A stretch of 37,198 nucleotides of DNA, from NCBI GenBank assembly GCA_964511265.1, contig CAZEES010000010.1:1-37198 (forward strand). Reading direction: 5' to 3'. Within the stretch, counting starts at the first letter, position 1, and every line of letters begins with the position of its first letter. Shown here piece after piece: positions 34,735 to 37,198 of this stretch. The translations under genes were made by a program, and so were the position numbers. Source of the DNA: Nitrosopelagicus sp964511265. GTDB taxonomy: Archaea > Thermoproteota > Nitrososphaeria > Nitrososphaerales > Nitrosopumilaceae. The notes beneath the pieces are model-generated. The model searched no databases, had not been told where the DNA came from, and worked only from the letters and a program-made list of their open reading frames with translations.

Positions 34735-35199
34735 TTACTCTTCTGTACCTCTTGTCGTCTTACAACATTCTCCCATTGGAATGTCACGACCTCTTGGGCT
34801 TTTAGCTGGACATTTGAGCATTATACATAACGCATCTGTGAATTGTTTATTCATGTGATGTTCAATACCACATACCATCTCTTCATCAATCTCTATTTTT
34901 AGTGAACTCTCCATCAAAACTTCTAACAAGCGACTATTTCTAATCATGGATGATGCAACTTTCTCACCACTCTCTTTCAGAGAGACTCCTGCTTTGTTAT
35001 ATGTGACCAGGTCTCTTTCTGATAATTTCTTGAGCATCTGTACAACACTTGGTTGTCTAACATTCAGTCTTTTGGCAATCGTACTAATTTTAACATCATC
35101 ACCTTTTTCTCTAATATGCCAAATTGCTTTTAGATACATTTCAGTATGTTCAGCTTCTGCGGTTCCTACAAACAGAACTTCCTCATCCAGTGCATCCAT
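34735..35199 (-). CDS. DtxR/MntR-family metal-dependent transcriptional regulator
   Basis: The 154-aa protein has the N-terminal winged helix (AEHTEMYLKAIWHIREKG, ISTIAKRLNVRQPSVVQMLKKLSERDLVTY; about 15-70) and the dimerisation/metal domain (LLEVLMESSLKIEIDEEMVCGIEHHMNKQF; about 90-120) with the conserved Cys-x-x-Glu-His-His and a C-terminal cysteine segment (CIMLKCP, GECCK). Members repress metal uptake genes when Fe(II) or Mn(II) binds. No SH3-like third domain is present. The start could also be the later Met (MYLKAIWH), but the longer form has the usual leader. It lies between the TrmB gene and the zinc-ribbon gene, all on minus. Confidence 0.9.
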   Translation of the reverse strand: MDALDEEVLFVGTAEAEHTEMYLKAIWHIREKGDDVKISTIAKRLNVRQPSVVQMLKKLSERDLVTYNKAGVSLKESGEKVASSMIRNSRLLEVLMESSLKIEIDEEMVCGIEHHMNKQFTDALCIMLKCPAKSPRGRDIPMGECCKTTRGTEE

Positions 35200-35255
35200 G
35201 AAAACATGTATTTTCTTTAATCTAATAAATTTTCAATAATTCCATCCTGGTGTAA

Positions 35256-36023
35256 TCAGGCCTTTTTGGCATCTCTGAGTAAATATTCAAAGTATTCTCT
35301 AGCAAATCCTGCTAATCCTGCATGATCCGCCCAAATTGCAACAATCTCAGAAGAAGTAGAACTGCTAATCTCAGGACCTAGCAAAATCACAACATATCTC
35401 TTGTCTGAAATAATACCTCCTCCAAATAATCCTCCTGTAACTTTCACCTCTGCCACTCTAGAAATTGCCTTGATTGATTCTTTTTCCAAGTTATCAGAAG
35501 TTAATATTGTAACCTTGATTCCTTTGTCATGCAATTGTCTAAGTTTTGGAAGTGCTTGTTTTACAATCATCTCTCCTGCTTGTGGCACTGCAATCAGAAC
35601 TTCTTCTCTGCAATGTTCTACCATCTCCATTATCTTTGATACAATATTCATGGCACCGGAAATGAACCAAATATCTGGTTTCTCACTTGTTCCACTTTTT
35701 TCATAAAGAGGAATTAACTCTGATAAAATGACATTTTTATTTTCTGAAAATATAGTGTCTGCATTTTGTTTTGTTGTCTCTAGTGCATTTGATGGAGCTT
35801 TTGCAAAATATTTTGTTGGTCTTGAATCATCAGAACCGATCCATCCTTTTTCTTCTAATGTCCCTAAAATTTCGTAAATCTTTGAATAAGGAACTCCGGA
35901 ATTTTGACTTATTTCTGATGCATTTCTTTCTCCATCTTTGATCAGAGTTGTATAAGCTCGAATTTCGTAGCTTGTCAAGCCAATCTTCTCTAGTGACTTT
36001 TTTGTTTTATCAGAAATGCTCAC
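35256..36023 (-). CDS. TrmB-family transcriptional regulator
   Basis: The 255-aa protein has the TrmB winged helix (LEKIGLTSYEIRAYTTLIKDGERNASEISQ region; SGVPYSKIYEILGTLEEKGWI; about 12-65) and a C-terminal PLD-like ligand domain (EVLIAVPQAGEMIVKQALPKLRQLHDKGIKVTILTSD; about 135-175). The sugar-binding third domain of euryarchaeal TrmB is absent. The start is GTG at 36023, with ATTTAAAT at 36045-36052 at the leaderless distance, which supports that start. It is divergent from the radical SAM gene across 109 bp, so that gene is a natural candidate target. Confidence 0.9.
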   Translation of the reverse strand: MSISDKTKKSLEKIGLTSYEIRAYTTLIKDGERNASEISQNSGVPYSKIYEILGTLEEKGWIGSDDSRPTKYFAKAPSNALETTKQNADTIFSENKNVILSELIPLYEKSGTSEKPDIWFISGAMNIVSKIMEMVEHCREEVLIAVPQAGEMIVKQALPKLRQLHDKGIKVTILTSDNLEKESIKAISRVAEVKVTGGLFGGGIISDKRYVVILLGPEISSSTSSEIVAIWADHAGLAGFAREYFEYLLRDAKKA

Positions 36024-36093
36024 GAACTGAATTACTAAATTCGCTATTTAAATTGGTTAATTGATCGTTACCTGTATCATCTGGTGGTTAGTA

Positions 36094-36117
36094 GGAATTG
36101 GATTATATACTAATTCC
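36094..36117 (+). promoter_or_regulatory. Inverted repeat enclosing the TATA box of the radical SAM gene
   Basis: A 24-bp imperfect palindrome has half-sites GGAATT (36094-36099) and AATTCC (36112-36117), with a further G-C pair inside (36101/36110). TTATATA at 36103-36109 is the predicted TATA box, about 26 nt before the ATG at 36133, so the mRNA should be leaderless. A protein bound here would block TBP. The adjacent TrmB regulator, or the DtxR two genes away, is a candidate. No other copy was seen in the window. Confidence 0.55.
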
Positions 36118-36132
36118 AGAGAAAATTAGTAA

Positions 36133-37198
36133 ATGGCTCTAATTCAGATATCCAATCAGTCATCAAAGACACAGGGTAAGAAATCTACCATTAGATTTAC
36201 TCAAAGTATCTGTCCTGACTGTAACATGATTTTAGATGCTGAAGTTTTTGAAAGAGAAGGTAAAGTCTTCATGTCCAAAGTTTGTCCAACACATGGAGAA
36301 ACAGAGGAATTGTATTTTGGTTCTTATGATATGTATAAAAAATTCAGTACATACTGGGTTGATGGAAAAGGTGCACATGCTCCAAATGTAATTATGGAAG
36401 ACAAGTGTTCTTGTCCAAATAATTGTGGATTATGTACAAATCACTTGTCACACAGTGGATTGGCAAACATGATTGTTACAAACAGATGTGATCTTACATG
36501 TTGGTATTGTTTCTTCTATGTCAAGAAAGGTTTGGAAGGTGCCTACATGTATGAACCAAATCATGATCAAGTGAGAGGAATGATGAAGACTTTAAGATCA
36601 GAAAGACCAATCCCAGGAAACTCTATGCAAATTACTGGTGGCGAACCAATGCTTAGAGAAGATATCTCTGAATTAATTAAAATTATGAAAGAAGAAGGTG
36701 TTGAACACATTCAAATGAATACAAATGGAATACGACATGCCATGGATCCAGAAGCAGGACGCGAAGTAAGAATGGCTGGATGTAACAACTTGTATCTCAG
36801 CTTTGATGGTGTTACTGCAAGAACAAATCCAAAGAACCATTGGGAAATTCCATATGCACTAGACACTTGTAGAAAAACTGGAACAACTGTTGTATTCGTT
36901 CCAACTGTAATCAAATCAATTAACGATCACGAACTAGGTGGAATTATCAGATATGCACAAAAGAACCTGGATGTTGTACATGCAGTAAACTTCCAACCAG
37001 TATCACTAACTGGAAGAATGGGTAAAGGAGAACGTGAAAAATATAGAATTACAGTACCTGATTGTATACAAAGAATTGAAGAACAAACAGAAGGTCAAGT
37101 AACTGTTGATGATTGGTATCCAGTACCAAGTTGCATGCCACTAACAAATGTAATTGAAGCATTTTCTAGTAAACCAAAATATGAATTATCTATTCACT
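36133..37198 (+). CDS. Radical SAM protein resembling tetraether lipid synthase (Tes); truncated by the window end
   Basis: The visible 355 residues start MALIQISNQSSKTQGK. An N-terminal metal site has Cys27, Cys30 and Cys51 (SICPDC, KVCPTHG), followed by KCSCPNNCGLCTNH (Cys92, 94, 98, 101) and the radical SAM motif CDLTCWYC (Cys119, 123, 126; CxxxCxxC). GGEP is at 169-172, and the MNTNG and LSFDG strands follow. The order CPxxCGLCxNH then TNRC-x-L-x-C-x-x-C matches the family of MJ0619, identified as tetraether lipid synthase, which joins archaeol chains into GDGT membrane lipids. Thaumarchaeota are rich in GDGTs. The same superfamily includes pterin methylases, so Tes is likely but not certain. 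The TATA box lies within an inverted repeat. Confidence 0.8.
   Translation, partial: MALIQISNQSSKTQGKKSTIRFTQSICPDCNMILDAEVFEREGKVFMSKVCPTHGETEELYFGSYDMYKKFSTYWVDGKGAHAPNVIMEDKCSCPNNCGLCTNHLSHSGLANMIVTNRCDLTCWYCFFYVKKGLEGAYMYEPNHDQVRGMMKTLRSERPIPGNSMQITGGEPMLREDISELIKIMKEEGVEHIQMNTNGIRHAMDPEAGREVRMAGCNNLYLSFDGVTARTNPKNHWEIPYALDTCRKTGTTVVFVPTVIKSINDHELGGIIRYAQKNLDVVHAVNFQPVSLTGRMGKGEREKYRITVPDCIQRIEEQTEGQVTVDDWYPVPSCMPLTNVIEAFSSKPKYELSIH

Noticed and set aside
35200..35215. Short palindrome GAAAA-N6-TTTTC just before the dtxR start
   Set aside because: It could be an autoregulatory site, but five-base A/T half-sites are expected often by chance in DNA this AT-rich; not reported as a feature.

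Overview
The window looks like chromosome from a mesophilic, AT-rich Thaumarchaeota (Nitrososphaerota), most like the Nitrosopumilus / marine group I lineage. Archaeal information-processing genes (Nop10, aIF2-alpha, LSm, RadB-like, Lhr-type helicase, RPA-like SSB, Cdc48, uL2, Pelota, GatD/GatE, TtuA/Ncs6-like thiolase, 7S SRP RNA, a C/D box sRNA) sit beside genes of bacterial type (GrpE-DnaK-DnaJ, MetK) and a cobalamin pathway, a combination typical of ammonia-oxidising archaea. The assignment rests on gene content and protein resemblance; no database search was possible. Many genes start directly about 26 nt downstream of a TATA-like element, which suggests leaderless mRNAs. Genes are packed tightly, and several convergent pairs share stop codons.

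Layout. 1-1.2 kb: end of a probable STT3/AglB protein, then nop10 and aIF2-alpha on the minus strand. 1.25-6.8 kb: cobalamin block, with cobO (-), cbiA (+) and a minus-strand operon read cbiD-cbiG-cbiX-cbiC. 6.8-10.3 kb: tail-anchored J-domain protein, SDR-type protein, LSm-MetK pair, RadB-like ATPase. 10.3-14.6 kb: a 39-aa membrane microprotein overlapping an Lhr-type helicase, convergent with a multi-OB-fold RPA-like protein. 14.6-18.7 kb: ABC-2 exporter pair, tRNA-Gln, DUF354 glycosyltransferase-like protein, dinucleotide-binding protein. 18.7-22.4 kb: grpE-dnaK-dnaJ and a small hypothetical gene. 22.5-29.5 kb: tRNA-Leu(CAG), a small very basic protein, gatD-gatE, cdc48, uL2 and acylphosphatase. 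29.6-34.0 kb: SRP RNA, tRNA thiolase, M50 site-2 protease, CutA, Pelota and an unknown gene. 34.0-37.2 kb: C/D box sRNA, YjbQ, a 54-aa zinc-ribbon protein, DtxR and TrmB regulators, and a truncated radical SAM gene resembling tetraether lipid synthase.

How genes work together. The six cobalamin genes cover cobalt insertion (CbiX), ring contraction and C1 methylation (CbiG, CbiD), methyl migration (CbiC), a,c-amidation (CbiA) and adenosylation (CobO); MetK nearby makes the SAM used by the methylases. GatDE is the enzyme that would convert Glu-tRNA(Gln), whose tRNA lies about 6.5 kb away, to Gln-tRNA(Gln). GrpE/DnaK/DnaJ form a complete chaperone cycle. Two metal or metabolite regulators precede the radical SAM gene, whose TATA box lies inside an inverted repeat.

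Least-explained items: a C/D box sRNA with a guide that fits C34 of tRNA-Leu(CAA), the 39-aa membrane protein overlapping the helicase start, a tandem CbiX with active-site histidines only in its second half, a tRNA-Gln with C at position 33, and the inverted repeat over the radical SAM promoter. No CRISPR array, insertion sequence, prophage or integrated element was seen.
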